DNA of 64,000 nt, taken from assembly GCA_033675265.1 (NCBI GenBank), contig JAUJYZ010000754.1:420001-484000 (forward strand), in the 5' to 3' direction. The notes beneath the pieces are model-generated. The model ran no database searches, had not been told where the DNA came from, and worked only from the letters and a program-made list of their open reading frames with translations. This document shows, piece by piece, positions 1-11,688 of the stretch (its first letter is position 1; each line of letters begins with the position of its first letter). The DNA comes from Actinostola sp. cb2023. Its lineage: Eukaryota; Cnidaria; Anthozoa; Actiniaria; Actinostolidae. The position numbers and the translations under genes are program-made.

Positions 1-326
1 GAAATAAAGTATGTGATATATATCAAAGGCAGCATGCACTAATTCACTCGCCACTCCATGAATATTTAATGACTTCAAATAGCTACAGCGAAATAGGACG
101 AAAAGCTGGTTGCTTTCCACATTTTAACAAAGGCACCCCAGACCACCAACTTTACCTAAGAGTTCCTAGATTGGCTTATTCAGATATAGATCAACTACTG
201 TTCTCAAGGCTATAAAACCACTATAGATGAACAGAACAATGACGAAATGGCTGACAAATTAATGAACTGAATAATTAACCGCACTGAATAAACAAGAAGG
301 TAAAACTGACTAGGGCTTTGCTAGTT
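1..326. other. non-coding DNA, nothing recognised
   Basis: AT-rich sequence with no convincing coding region, repeat or RNA gene on either strand. Confidence 0.5.
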
Positions 327-512
327 TGCATGTGACGTCATGGCGGCCATGTTGGATCACGATAACAAAGCATTTCTCATTAGTTTCTCTTGTTTGTACC
401 TCCAAAATGGTTGCACGTGACGTCATGACGGCCATGTTGGATCACGATAACAAAGCATTCCTCATTAGCTTCTCTTGTTTGTACCTCCAACATGGCCGCT
501 GCGTCATTGTAC
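327..512. repeat. 85-bp tandem duplication with CRE-like sites
   Basis: Two adjacent copies (GTGACGTCA at 332 and 417, so an 85-bp period) and a short partial third copy share the order GTGACGTCAT, GGCCATGTTGG, then a Leu/Phe-rich-looking tract ending in TACCTCCAA. Each copy holds TGACGTCA, the consensus CRE/ATF site, next to a CCAT core like that bound by YY1. A 63-residue open frame spans it but is simply the translated repeat. Whether it acts as an enhancer is not shown by the sequence. Confidence 0.75.
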
Positions 513-1104
513 TTTAAACTCCTTGTATCTCATTATTTGCCTTCAAAAGACGGGCAAACACTTCCCTCCATGTGCTATCAACCAGAGAGTATTCTATTCA
601 AACGGGCACACTGCACAGTTCAGCTGATGAAAATTCCTCACGAGACCGGAAATGACGTCTATTGATATCAAGCAATTGAAGTAAACTGACTGACGTACCA
701 AGTGGTACAACAAGCCGATGTGTGCACAGAATAATACCGATGACGTTTTTCCATCCATCTGTCATTCATTTATTCTTATTTTTAATTTGTTTGTTCCGTT
801 TATTCGTTATTTCTTTGTATTTCAGTTTCCTTCCTTCTATCGTTTGAAACTTTCTCCTTTCTATCTTTCTTTCTTTTTTTTTCCTTTTTTTTCGTAAGCA
901 TTTTTCATTTCCTTTTTCTCTTATTCTTTCATTCTTTCTTTGCTTCTGACTGTTCATTCTTTCTTTCCCTCTTTCTTTCTTTCTTTCCGTGTCACTGACT
1001 ATTGACTATACAGTTTCAGTTTAGCAGTACTTCATGATAATAGCACTAAGTTAATCCTGGCACGCGTCGTCAGCGAACACCCAGATCACGTGACCAGATA
1101 CATG
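513..1104. other. non-coding, pyrimidine-rich tract
   Basis: No gene seen. Positions about 770-990 are a strongly pyrimidine-biased low-complexity tract of TTTC/TTCC words. The Lys/Arg/Glu-rich open frame on the minus strand here is only this tract translated. Confidence 0.6.
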
Positions 1105-1373
1105 TTAAACCGAATCTACACGAGCAAATTGTCCTTGACAAGTTTTCCTTGACAAAGAAGACTTGCTCGTGTAGACGACAAAAACATCGACAATTTTTCC
1201 TTGTCAAGGAAAACTTGTCAAGGAGAACTTGTTCGTGTACTGATGCGGCTTTACTTTACTATATTGACTTTACGAAGAACAGGTAAAAAAAATATTTCGA
1301 TAAAAAAATAGAATAGAATAAATAAATATACTATAAATACTCTAAAAATAAAAAAATAAAAAAAAATAAAAAA

Positions 1374-1404
<31 letters not shown>

Positions 1405-1545
1405 ATACTCTATTCCAAATTCAGACACCCAGACCACGTGCCCAGCTACTACATGTTACTCTCATTTAAGTTGAAGAAGAAAAGGTAAAAAAAATATTTC
1501 GATAGAAATAAATAATATAAATAAATATACTATAAATACTCCATT
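1076..1545. repeat. diverged direct duplication with and without a MITE
   Basis: The words around 1076-1107 (CACCCAGATCACGTG, ACATGTTA) and 1275-1340 (GGTAAAAAAAATATTTCGAT, ATACTATAAATACTC) recur in the same order at 1423-1452 and 1478-1543. The MITE at 1108-1250 lies between the two blocks in the first copy and is absent from the second, so the second copy is a natural empty site. An (AAAT)n run occupies about 1320-1405. Confidence 0.75.
1108..1250. mobile_element. PIF/Harbinger-like MITE, copy A
   Basis: Inverted ends AACCGAATCTACACGAGC and, on the other strand, AGCCGCATCAGTACACGA are flanked by TTA at 1105-1107 and 1251-1253. The body is built of CTTGACAAGG-type palindromic subrepeats. 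The same family occurs at 6,513 and 7,174. A 3-bp TWA target duplication is characteristic of PIF/Harbinger elements; the superfamily call rests on that and on the paralogous empty site at about 1450. There is no coding capacity. Confidence 0.75.
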
Positions 1546-4050
1546 CCAAATTGGATATCGTTCATAAATACTATACGTACTGTAATAATTAATATTTCAA
1601 AGACTCCGTTCAAAATTCAATATCGTTCTCTTGCTAATGAGGTTGTGCCAGAAAGCCGACCAAATCATATATACTACACTTGCACGGAATGGACCCAAGC
1701 GAATGCCGCTTGCTTATATATATTAACGTATTATTGTTTTATTTGCGTTTTGGCCTGTAGTCAAAATCCCTGATATAATCCTTGAATATACAATTAATCA
1801 CAAGTTTATTGGTCGTGAATGTGTTTAGCTACACACAGTTCGATTTCACTCAGAATTTCGTAATTTTAAAGAGAGTTTTGATATAACTAGAAAAACGCCA
1901 CTAGAAGCCGCGCGGCTGGAAGAACATTGCCGTTAATTCACTCTAGACTGTCCTAAACTTCACTAGTCGTTGGATAGTTAAATAGCGCGGTATGACAAAA
2001 ATATATATATATATATGAAAGAGCATTGTGAAATGCGGTATATAAGAACTGCATGACATTAAGTTAAATGCGGGTAGTTGCGTTTCAAGATCACTGAGAA
2101 CTGAAGTAACAGATTACCGAAGCTACATGCAGGGCGAACACATTGAGATGGTTAAACAACGCTAAACGAAGCAAGTGGTGAAACTTTGAGGAATGTTAGA
2201 GCTTGGAAACTTCGAAAGACAAGCAATTTCTTTATAGTGTAGTTACCTTTTCAATGTTATCTCTGCCTCTATTACGACACAACATAGCGCCAGGACGACA
2301 TCGAGGCCTCGCCTCACTTTCTGATAAGCTGGATAAGCATAGAAGTGCTAGGACCGAAACGCATACGATCGTATTCATTGTATCAAGGAAGAGATAGCGT
2401 TAGTCTTTTGTAGTCAACACGCCTTGGTAGAGTGAGCAGTGTTGTTTGAGACGTACTGTGGCGGTTCTTTTATACAGAGGGCACTTGGTCGGAGATGGTA
2501 GGAAGTAGGCGTAGAGAATGTGTGATCCGTTCGAAATGACTCTGTAATAACCGTTTAATGCTTAACTGACAATAGATAACTTTGGCGCGCGGTTTCGCTG
2601 TTGACAGTTATGACAAACCATCACCAACTCAAAACTATTTTGTGTAATCATCTGCGTGTGCACCTGCGAGTGTTTAGTCAGCAAAACTAAAAGGCTTTTT
2701 AGCCAGTTACTCATTGGGGAAATACTGCCTGGAAGCGTTTCAGTGGTTAAGCTCGTAATTCTGTTATCTCAACCACGCGTATCAGGGAACACTTCGCAAA
2801 AATCCAGTTTCTGCGGGTCTCAGGACATCTTTCAGTTGGACTGTAATCCCTTCAGTTTTCTCTAACCAATTTGCAGCGAATTTGCGTTTTGTTTGTTCTG
2901 TGGAGTCGTCTTAATTCTATCACTTCCTGCTTAAGCCCTATTCATTTCCTAATGAAACATCACACATGCACAACCTTAATATTTAATATACTTGGAAATA
3001 CTTAACAAAAGAAAAACGGAGTTATACTTTTGAAGGCCCGCAACAATGTATTTGCGGCAACAGTGTACACCACTTATCGTTCAGCCCCCGTGAAAAGCGT
3101 TTTAAAGTGCATGGAATATTAATACTGCTCTTTACTACCCTCAAACATGGCGTGGCATTTTCAAAAGTGTTTAAAAACTAATTTAAAATCTTCTTCGTCA
3201 CCGAGTGATATAAGCTTTTATACGCTATTTTGCACGTACATTAGAATTGCTTCATGTTTTTTTCATGTGTCTAATGAAATTCGATCCAACGTGTTTTGGA
3301 CAATTTACTCTGGATTTTTCTACTCTATCCTCAAATGTGAATTATCCCTTAAATTGCTTATCTGTTTCTAGTCTTTGTCGGTCTATGTCCATACTATAAG
3401 GCCGAGTAGTTTGCAAAGGCCACACGCACAGGTGTGTTCGGTTTTTTTAAACTGTGATTAAAGCATGCAAAAGCCGCCCGTTTTTGTCCACTGAAAACTG
3501 GTTCGAAGTGCTTTGCCATACTGTAATTTATGTTTAATCATATATGTCGGCAAACGAAAGGGATATATCACCTCCATGAGAAAAGAACCATTATTGTAAA
3601 TACACGGTGTAAATAACTTTGCAGAGGAGAGTAATAACGTTGAGTCACGGGGTTTTTGCGCCAGTGACACCTGTCCCTTTCTAACGCTATTTAAGGACAA
3701 ATTAACTTTGCCTGGTGCTTTAAAGGAAATCTATCAGAATCTAATCTAATTATAAACAATTATTAATACCTTATTATAAATCATATCGGTTTTTACCAAC
3801 ATATACGACCTTTGGAACACAGCGTATTTCATTTTCAAGTGCTTTGGAGCGCAAGTCATGTTTAACTGACAAAACGAACAATGACCCTGGTTGTTCAAAG
3901 AGTACGGACACTGGATGAGGATTTAGGGTAGTCCTACACATGCACTCTTGAGCACACTTATAAGTCACGGGTGCCATTTTAACATCTATATATATATATA
4001 TATTTTTATTCTCGTACTTAGTTTTTAAACTTTTGAATTGTATATATATG
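1546..4050. other. non-coding AT-rich DNA, no gene recognised
   Basis: Several short open frames (about 60-80 codons) occur, but none has recognisable motifs and all look like chance frames. Short (TA)n tracts lie at 1999-2016 and about 3987-4003. No RNA gene or structured repeat was recognised. Confidence 0.5.
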
Positions 4051-4324
4051 TAAAGCGCATTTGGGCAATACTCCAGTTTCGAGTTGTTTAGACACTGCTA
4101 TACTTCTTGACAAAAGACGCATTTGCTCAGCCTTAGCCTCAATCCAGAGAATAAATCCGTGGAATTAAAAAATGATTCTATTGTCCTATGTCAACATTTT
4201 TCACATTCTCGTTGGTATTAATTTGTGAATAATTTACGCTGAATTGAGGCTTAGCCTGAGCAAATGCGTCTTTTGTCAAGGTGCGTAAACAACTCGAAAC
4301 TGGAGTATTCTGGAGAGTGCGCTA
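4051..4324. mobile_element. non-autonomous inverted-repeat element
   Basis: The left arm (AGCGCATTTGG, AATACTCCAGTTTCGAGTTG, GACAAAAGACGCATTTGCTC) is repeated in reverse complement at 4,233-4,324. The arms are about 85 bp and imperfect, separated by about 80 bp. It is followed by an ATT-type microsatellite (4,333-4,366), as is common after such elements. No coding capacity and no clear target duplication. Confidence 0.7.
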
Positions 4325-5814
4325 TAGAAATATTAAAGTATTATTAGTATTAGTAGTAGTATTATAATGGATGCCCAGTGATGCCCAGACTTTGTACACT
4401 ATTCATCTTTCGTTTTCTCGACGTCGAGAAAGAATTGCATGCACTGAATTCAATGTAATTATAATTTGGTCAGAAAATTTTCCAGTCCAAAACTACGAAT
4501 GTATGTATGCTTTATTGATTATTGCCTCGCGTTGAATGGCCCAAAAGGAATACTGTACAAGTTCGATTGAATGATTCAATCCAATACGGACCGATTGACA
4601 ACGTCCAACGCATGCAAGTACAAGCGCAAAGTTCTATATGGAAAGAGTCAGAGAACTTAATTAGGAATCTGGCGAGGCGTGATAATTTCCAGTCCATTTC
4701 CATGACTTATATACTTATGCTTTTACTGCGGCAAGCGCGTCGGTTAATTTCGATATATGTTTCACATTTCAGAGATAACCAGAGCAAACTGGAAACTCTG
4801 TTCGCGTCGATTTCCAGAGAAAATCAGCTTTAAAATCGATCAGAAAGACAACACACAAAGTAATAACCAAAGATTATAATAATTATACACTGACGTCCAG
4901 CAAGATAAACCATACACGTGATTAGGTGGCCTATGATTTTAACGGGACATTTCACATACCAAACAAACATTAGAGTTGGTTCAGTGATATGAGGTGGTCT
5001 AAATTAGAGTTGGTTCAGTGATATGAGGTGGTCTATGATTTCAATGGCATATTTCACATACCAAACAAACATTAGAGTTGGTTCACGAACAATCAAAGAA
5101 ACGATGCTCACTCATTCATATATGCATTTGTTTGATCCCAAACATTCAAAAGGGACATTGATACGGGGAGGCTTCGTCGCCCCGAGATCCAAACCCTTAC
5201 CCTTTTATATACCATTTGTTGACAGAAAAGGTAACCCTTTCCGGCATATACCTTCCATAGAAAATGGTACCTCTTTCACGTGTTGTAATGCCAAAGGAAA
5301 TATAGAAAAGCGTTTTGGTTAAATAATCGAGTGATTTGTACTAAGTTTTTCACTTGATTAGATCACTTGGATGAATCAGCCGTTAGGTGCGTCTGTTCGA
5401 CTATATATATTTTGAAAGGCCCTTTTCAATACCTAAATGACAGTTTTCCCTACCCTTGTCCATACTTCACCTCGTAAAATCCCTGCCCTTTTACATACAT
5501 CCAGCCTGAAAAAGGTACCCCTTTCGGGCGGAGCACGCCCCGCGGTATAGTCCATTATAAGGAGTACACCACCCCGGGATATAATTATGTATATCTATGA
5601 ACTTTTGTGTCTTTACAAAGCCGGCCACATATCAACATCAATGAACTTTTGAAAACCTTTGTCATGGGTCGATTCAGCTGTATAAATTGTAATTAAATCA
5701 ACGTTATATTTTTCTAACTTAAACTTTAGTTTACTCAAATCTACTACATGTATATAGTATAATAGTATAGTAGAAAAAGAGACGCAGGAAACCTCTGACT
5801 GTTCCAAATAATGT
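4325..5814. other. non-coding, including a short local duplication
   Basis: No recognised gene. The segment at 4,925-4,982 is repeated at 5,027-5,084, with a 34-bp tandem copy of TAGAGTTGGTTCAGTGATAT between (4,971 and 5,005). Open frames at 4,522-4,833 (103 codons) and 5,023-5,322 (99 codons) have no motif I recognise; the second spans the duplicated block and a stretch of repeated CCCTTTTATATACC-like words, so it is probably repeat-derived. Confidence 0.55.
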
Positions 5815-6112
5815 ATATACACCTATTCCAAAAAATCGTTGTCCGCGCCGAAAGCAACAAGCAAGAAGCTGACGACCGTAAAGTGCATTGGGACTTTCTC
5901 CTTATTCATTTATTCATCCGTAGACATTTTAACAACATGCATTTTCAAATGGCCGAATAGTTCCAAATGATTGCTATTCAACGCTCGTAGGGATAACTTT
6001 TCAAGTACCACGGATAAATTAATTAATTAGGAGATTCCCAAAGTCCTTTGCGGTCGTCCGCTTCTTGCTTGTTACATTCGACCCGGACAACGATATTTGG
6101 AATAGGTGTATA
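5815..6112. mobile_element. TA-flanked MITE with about 75-bp inverted arms
   Basis: The left arm begins TATACACCTATTCCAAA and runs through ATCGTTGTCCG and AACAAGCAAGAAGC to about 5,895. It reappears as reverse complement from 6,112 back to about 6,035. The outer ends run into TATATA, so the exact boundary and target duplication are ambiguous. No coding capacity. Confidence 0.75.
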
Positions 6113-6509
6113 TATGCAAACTGAACTTCGTCACTGACGTGAAAAACTACTCATCTAGTTCTCATGTTCCTAAAAGAAGAAATTATGATATAATTGATGT
6201 GTTGCCAATGAGGTTAAACTTTAAAAGTATTTTATTGGTATTCAGATCAAAGATCTTCATGGTCGAGGACAGAGGCAATGACGATGGCTTGGACTGAGTA
6301 ATAACGTATATGCCGACTACCGATCCAAGAATATCTTTGTCAGATAAGGGATAACAGATAGCATTCATTGTATTTCAATATTTTATACTGAGGACAATGG
6401 ACAATTGATGAATAATGTAGAAAATACTGATTCAAGAACACATTTTAAAATACTAGACTAATGCGCGATAAGGAGTTTATTAAAGGACGCGAGTCCCACG
6501 TTGTCGCAG
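6113..6509. other. non-coding, nothing recognised
   Basis: AT-rich DNA between two MITEs. Overlapping short open frames on both strands have no recognisable motif. Confidence 0.5.
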
Positions 6510-6512
6510 TTA

Positions 6513-6658
6513 AGCCGAATCTACAAGATCAAATTTTCCTTGACAAGTTTTCTTTGACAAGTTTTCCTTGACAAGGAAAACTTGCTCGTGTACTGTAGAC
6601 GACAAAAACATCGCCAATTTTAACTTGTCAAGGAAAACTTGCTCGTGTAGATGCAGCT
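6513..6658. mobile_element. PIF/Harbinger-like MITE, copy B
   Basis: Same family as 1,108-1,250. The left end is AGCCGAATCTACAAGATC and the right end (other strand) AGCTGCATCTACACGAGC. It is flanked by TTA at 6510-6512 and 6659-6661. Internal CCTTGACAAGG palindromes are present. Confidence 0.8.
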
Positions 6659-6659
6659 T

Positions 6660-7170
6660 TAGGATCCTTCCCCGCGTTATGTGGTCGAGCGGGTTTGGAA
6701 TCCCACAAAGCTCTAATCTTCTATCATCTCTGCCACGTAATAGTCGCACGTGTTTGTGGACATTATGAGATAATTCAATCATATTGTTAGTCAGGAAATC
6801 GGTACTACATTTTCTAGGGATCATTATAAGCCAATCATTCATACAAGTACACATTCTCTATACACATCCATTTGTATGCATAGAAACAGTTTGTAATGGT
6901 TTATGGCTGAGGGAATTATTTCAATAATGGCAGATCAGAGGAAGATTTATATACTCTGGTAGTGAAAAAGTGGCATTCCTTTTCATTTAGAACGAACTTA
7001 GCGTCATTTCTCACGAAGTAATTTATTGCCAACACGTGTTTGTAAGTCAATGGCGCATTACTCTAAGTTAATTGCTGTTGTTCCATATCTCGAGTACATG
7101 ATATACAGTTACACATCAATAATACATTTAACCTGTACATCGCCATATTGAGTGACCGCCACGGCATCGC
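6660..7170. other. non-coding, nothing recognised
   Basis: No gene, repeat or RNA was recognised between two MITE copies. Confidence 0.5.
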
Positions 7171-7173
7171 TAA

Positions 7174-7403
7174 AGCCGCATCTACACGAGCAAGTTTTCC
7201 TTGACAAGGAAAAATTGGCGATGTTTTTGTCGTCTACACGAGCAAGTCTTCCTTGACAAGGAAAAATTGACAATTTTTTGTCATCTACACGAGCAAGTTT
7301 TCCTTGACAAGGAAAAATTGGCGATGTTTTTGTCGTCTACACGAGCAAGTCTTCCTTGTCAAGGAAAACTTGTCAAGGAAAATTTGCTCGTGTAGATTCG
7401 GCT
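7174..7403. mobile_element. PIF/Harbinger-like MITE, copy C (expanded)
   Basis: Ends AGCCGCATCTACACGAGC and (other strand) AGCCGAATCTACACGAGC, flanked by TAA at 7171-7173 and 7404-7406. At 230 bp it is longer than the other two copies because the internal module (CTTGACAAGG followed by GATGTTTTTGTCGTCTAC) is repeated several times. Growth by internal module duplication is visible directly. Confidence 0.8.
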
Positions 7404-7474
7404 TAACACATTAGCGATCGAGCGACGCAAAGAGAAGTGAGTGCAATGCTGAAGTATATGAAACTTGTTTCTCG

Positions 7475-7605
7475 TAAACTGTGAACAGTGCCCCGGTCTT
7501 TTCCCTCCAGACTTAGTCGAACGAGAGAAATAGATATCCAGAGTTCCTTCTCTCTAGTTCGACTGAGTCAGTGGAGGGGAAAGAGGGACTGTTCGCAGTT
7601 TAGTT
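7475..7605. repeat. imperfect inverted repeat (hairpin)
   Basis: The left arm AAACTGTGAACAGTGCC, TTTTCCCTCC, TTAGTCGAACGAGAGAA returns in reverse complement as TCTCTAGTTCGACTGAGT, GGAGGGGAAAG, CTGTTCGCAGTTT. It probably derives from a small MITE; no target duplication is clear. Confidence 0.6.
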
Positions 7606-7615
7606 TCTCGGAAAA

Positions 7616-8207
7616 TGAGCAGACGCAAGCAAACAAGTCAGCGTTAGATATTTGCTGTTACGGTACAAGGCAGTGTAAAGATCTGAATGTCCCGCCTTCC
7701 ATCGTACAACCACTGGCCAAAGATCATTTTTTCACCATGCTGTAACAACGTACAATGGCGGCTTGAGTAAAACAACAAACAGTTCGAATTCAAAGCCGCA
7801 TAAAAGAAATCAAGAGATTGGCCATATCTGAACTAGATTTACTGAAATAGACTTACTAGTCTTTAAATAAATTTATATTAGTTATTATATATAATATATT
7901 AGTGTTCTGATTTTCGTGAGAGACATCAGAATTGATAACTTAGTACCCTTATTTATTTAGTAGTTTCATTGCTTGTAAACGTTAGGATTTTATTTATTAT
8001 TTATTTCAAATCATTCAATATAAATTAAGGATGAAAAACCAATCTGGATTTCTTAATTAAATTATTGTATTGCATTGTTTCTCGTGAAAACAGGTCCACA
8101 CAAGCCAAAATGAACTGATTAAGAAGCACTCTAGTGAAAGTGAAAGTGCTAGACACTTGTTAGACACTTATAGGGGGTTAACTTAATATGGGGATTCAGT
8201 TCCCCTA
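7616..8207. other. non-coding AT-rich DNA
   Basis: No gene recognised. TTTATT/TATTA-rich DNA fills about 7,850-8,060. Confidence 0.5.
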
Positions 8208-8345
8208 GCCTCCTCCGCAGGCAACTCTAAAATACTAAAACTCTATCAGATGGGTTTCCTGTGGCGCTGCATCGAAGAGGGCAGAGGGAGACTGGAAACA
8301 AAAAAACAAAGGGATCCCAGAAGAGGGGTTGCATGCGGAGGAGGC
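8208..8345. mobile_element. TA-flanked MITE (GCCTCCTCCGC ends)
   Basis: Inverted ends GCCTCCTCCGCAGGCAAC and (other strand) GCCTCCTCCGCATGCAAC lie between TA dinucleotides at 8206-8207 and 8346-8347. The 138-bp body holds the word GGGTTTCCTGTGG, which recurs in other elements of this window. No coding capacity. Confidence 0.75.
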
Positions 8346-8918
8346 TACAGTTCCCCCTGTTGACACCCTGTTTGTAACTATTGCCATCTTTTTGCAAATA
8401 AAGTTGTTATACTAAATAAATAAATGTGAAGACGAGGAAGACGTGACGACGTAAGAATCAGTGCAGGCACAAGAAATAAAGAATCGGTAGTTTTTCATCG
8501 GCTTTGCGTTTTTTATTGTAATACATGTGTACTGTACGTGAACGTGGGGAGGGGGCGGTTATACTAGTCAGAGACTAGTAGTATTTCAGACACTACGTTG
8601 AACAACGTATTGTGACAACCTTTTTGTCTAAAAGTTGGGGGGGGGGGGGGCAAAGGCCCGGCCCCAGCCCCCATCTCCGCGGTCCCTGGGTAAATGGAAC
8701 TGACTAGCGAGTACACTGAGTATGGGCTGCGTCGGCGTATAATGACAAATTCAATAGTTAACGTGAAAAAGAGTACTTAACTTTATTGACGTTTCGAGCC
8801 TTAGCCCTTTAGTCCTTACTCCGACGAAGGGCTAAGGCCTAGAAACATCAGTATAAAGTACTCTTCATTTATATCGTGTTATAAAATAAATAAATAAAAT
8901 AAATAACTGTTTATTTAA
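8346..8918. other. non-coding with G-run and a palindromic repeat
   Basis: About 8,637-8,650 is an unbroken G run. Positions 8,771-8,868 form an imperfect palindrome (AGAGTACTT, GACGTTTCGAGCCTTAGCCC, then GGGCTAAGGCCTAGAAAC, AAAGTACTCTT) of a kind commonly dispersed in metazoan genomes. (AAAT)n lies at 8,884-8,904. Confidence 0.6.
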
Positions 8919-9341
8919 AGTGCCTATGAAACGAAAATGTCGATCCTTGTTTTATTGAACATTATTGTTGTTTGGTCTTTCTCTGAACATTTGCTGTATT
9001 TAAACATCGACTTTGAGCGTGCGAACATTTTTTTTTCGCGGTTCGAAAATTATCATTTTCAACCAAAATGTGCGACAAGAGACTGGGCCCTTGACAATGG
9101 CTCGGTGACGTCATAAGTTGTGTATGCCTTTGTTTGCACAACTTATGACATCACATTTCTATAGTTTGACCGAGCGGGAATTGTCGCACTTTGAAACCCA
9201 AAATGCCCAACTTCGTGCGCGAAATAAAAAATGTTCCTGAAGCTCAATTCACTTTTTATTAACGCCATGTAAACAAGCAAATAGTAAACTTTCGTAGTAG
9301 CAAATAAAAACGGGGTCTGGTTTTTTCATTTCATAGGCACT
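8919..9341. mobile_element. TTAA-flanked MITE (piggyBac-like target site)
   Basis: Inverted ends AGTGCCTATGAAACGAAAA and (other strand) AGTGCCTATGAAATGAAAA are bounded by TTAA at 8915-8918 and 9342-9345. The 423-bp body holds an inner pair of GACGTCATAAGTTGTG / CACAACTTATGACATCA arms around 9,108-9,152. TTAA duplication is typical of piggyBac elements; the terminal bases do not match the usual CCY start, so the superfamily is uncertain. Confidence 0.75.
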
Positions 9342-9345
9342 TTAA

Positions 9346-10522
9346 GTGTCCAATGTGTTCTAGTGCTTGCGCACTAATTGGGGGACACTGTACTCTCACA
9401 CACACTACCACTACATTCTAATATTCTATACATACAACTTTCAGCTCACTAGTTCGTTTTTATTGAGGGAGGAAAACCAGAGTACCCGGAGAAAACCCCT
9501 CGAAGCAAGGGAGAGAACGAACTGACAAACTCAATATTTTTATACAAGATTTTGTATATTGTAATGTACGTAGTTCATATACTTGTATTACGCACTCTCT
9601 TAAAACCAGTCACTATGTATCTCCACAAGTTATTTTATTTTATAACCCATAAATTTACCACTGATGTTTTTGTAGTTAATCATCCAATTATTTATTCATT
9701 GTTTTTATGTGATATTAATTACCTTCTTTTATTACTTTTTGCTACTTTAGATCAGTGGAAGTTTTGTAAATAAAACAATAAATACGAGTCCTTGCGATTG
9801 TGCTCAAGCTTGCACCAAGCCCAAAGTGAAATAAGGGTTCTCGTTCTTGCGCGTATGCATGCTTGCGTCGCTAGTGGCAACCAAGCTTAGGGGGGTCTTC
9901 CCTAGTTCCCAAGCCTACTCTGACATCAGTTTAATTTACGAATAAAAGTGAAATCGAGAATCGAGAAAAGACGGGGAAAGTTTTAAACTTAAATAGTATA
10001 ACAAGGCTAGGACTGGCTTCCTGTGGTGATTATGATGGCTTCGCGGAATGGAATTACACTTTAACTGATTTAAAATCTCTATGACGAGAAATAGTTTCGA
10101 ACCGCGGAAATAATATTTGTAAATCAAGGACTACAAAGTTCGAAGGATATTTTTAGCTTCCAGATAAATCACCAAAATTATTAACGAATTATTTTAAAGT
10201 ACCTTAGCGACCAGGCCTCTAGGTATTATCCAAGAACCGATTATTCTTACGATTTTTACGTTTTATAAAACATTAATGACGTCATCTTCAACCTCAATAC
10301 TCTGATGACGTCATCAACTACAGTAAAATGTGTATTTGGCTGAGGTTTGTTGCTAAAGAAACTAAAAGCAATAAAACATCTTCATAGCAACGGATACTTG
10401 TAAATAGGTAACTCGGCGAGTTCTCGTTTTCACTGGAGATGGAAGCACGTACACATGTGTATATGTATCACAGGGCTCCTTTTGATATCAGAGGCCCGTC
10501 CGCCTCTTAAATATTTATTTAA
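9346..10522. other. non-coding; short repeat fragments
   Basis: About 9,460-9,525 carries GAGGGAGGAAAACCAGAG and GTACCCGGAGAAAACC, a word that is widespread as a dispersed repeat in animal genomes. Positions 10,015-10,028 carry GGCTTCCTGTGGTG. TGACGTCATC occurs twice (about 10,277 and 10,305). No gene is recognised; open frames here are AT-rich and motif-free. Confidence 0.5.
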
Positions 10523-10526
10523 TTAA

Positions 10527-10999
10527 AGGGGGACTAGCACGTAAAATACGTCCATGTGTGAATGTGAAGTCAGCGCGCGGGAAATCTGAAGAATCTGAAG
10601 GATTCAACGAATCGCTTGGCAAATCTTCCATATCTTCCTCTAAGTTATAACAATCAATCGATTTTTGTTGAGTGTTTGGAGTAAGTGACGTCACGGATAC
10701 AAAGGCAAGGTCTTCATGTAGCTGCACAAATTGTCCTGGCTATTGTTTTTTTTGTAAAAACAATACATAGAACGACAATAGAACAATAGCCATGACCGAC
10801 TGAATTTCGCGGGCCGATTTAATGGCGGACAGCGATTTTTATGCTGTTCAGTACATGTAAATTGAATTATTTTTTTCAGCGCCATCTCACTTAAATTACA
10901 AAATTTATAAAAACTGATGGATAACTTATTGTATATGAAATCATTTGACTTCGGAAAATCGACCGCGAAAATTTGACACATTTACGTGCTAGTCCCCCT
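10527..10999. mobile_element. TTAA-flanked MITE (AGGGGGACTAGCACGTAAA ends)
   Basis: Inverted ends AGGGGGACTAGCACGTAAA and its reverse complement at 10,981-10,999 are flanked by TTAA at 10523-10526 and 11000-11003. It is 473 bp. Two open frames of 70 and 96 codons on the minus strand have no recognisable domain and are probably non-functional. Confidence 0.85.
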
Positions 11000-11688
11000 T
11001 TAAATAAAGGTGACATTCCATTCCTAATAAATCATCAGACTGCGCATAACGCTTATAGCCACGTATTGGGTTTCCTGTGTTGGATATTCCTGTAGTGTAC
11101 GTCATTACCACAGGAAGCCCATCAATCAAAAGAGTGACCGCGCATAAAAATGAAAATGAACAAATACAGAGACAGTGGAGTTAAAACTATACAGGTAACT
11201 AAAGTCTACAATGGGCTCTTTACACTAAGCACGAAGATAACATAAGCATGTTTCTGATGAATTTCAGGTTTTGAGTCATTTTCGCTCAACGGATTTTCTA
11301 GGCTCAGTATCCAGCCGCTGGGGTTTCGTGCGCCCGCGATACTCTCCCCCTCACGGCTGGGCGCACGAGCTTGCATGTCCTTTGTTTTTGTCAACCAATC
11401 AGAAATCTGCCCCCCAGTTTTTAGGGGGCATAAATTAAAAATGGCGTGATGGAGAGTTTTGATGCTTGTGAATATGCCCTTGGCTTGAGAAGTTTCATTT
11501 AGAGAGTTTTAAAGAAAAACAGCGTTTAGCTTTGAAATAAATTGTTCTGGGAAAGGATGTCTTCGTTGTTCTTCCTACTGGCTCTGGAAAATCTCTAATT
11601 TTTCAAGCTGCTCCACTCGTATTTGACCTCGTGATATCGCCGCTAGTGTCTCTCATGAAATACCAAGTTAACTTCCATTCATCAAAGG

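Noticed and set aside
766..957. Lys/Glu/Arg-rich small protein
   Set aside because: Translation of a pyrimidine-rich low-complexity tract.
5023..5322. 99-codon gene
   Set aside because: Mostly local duplication and repeated CCCTTTTATATACC-like words; no domain.
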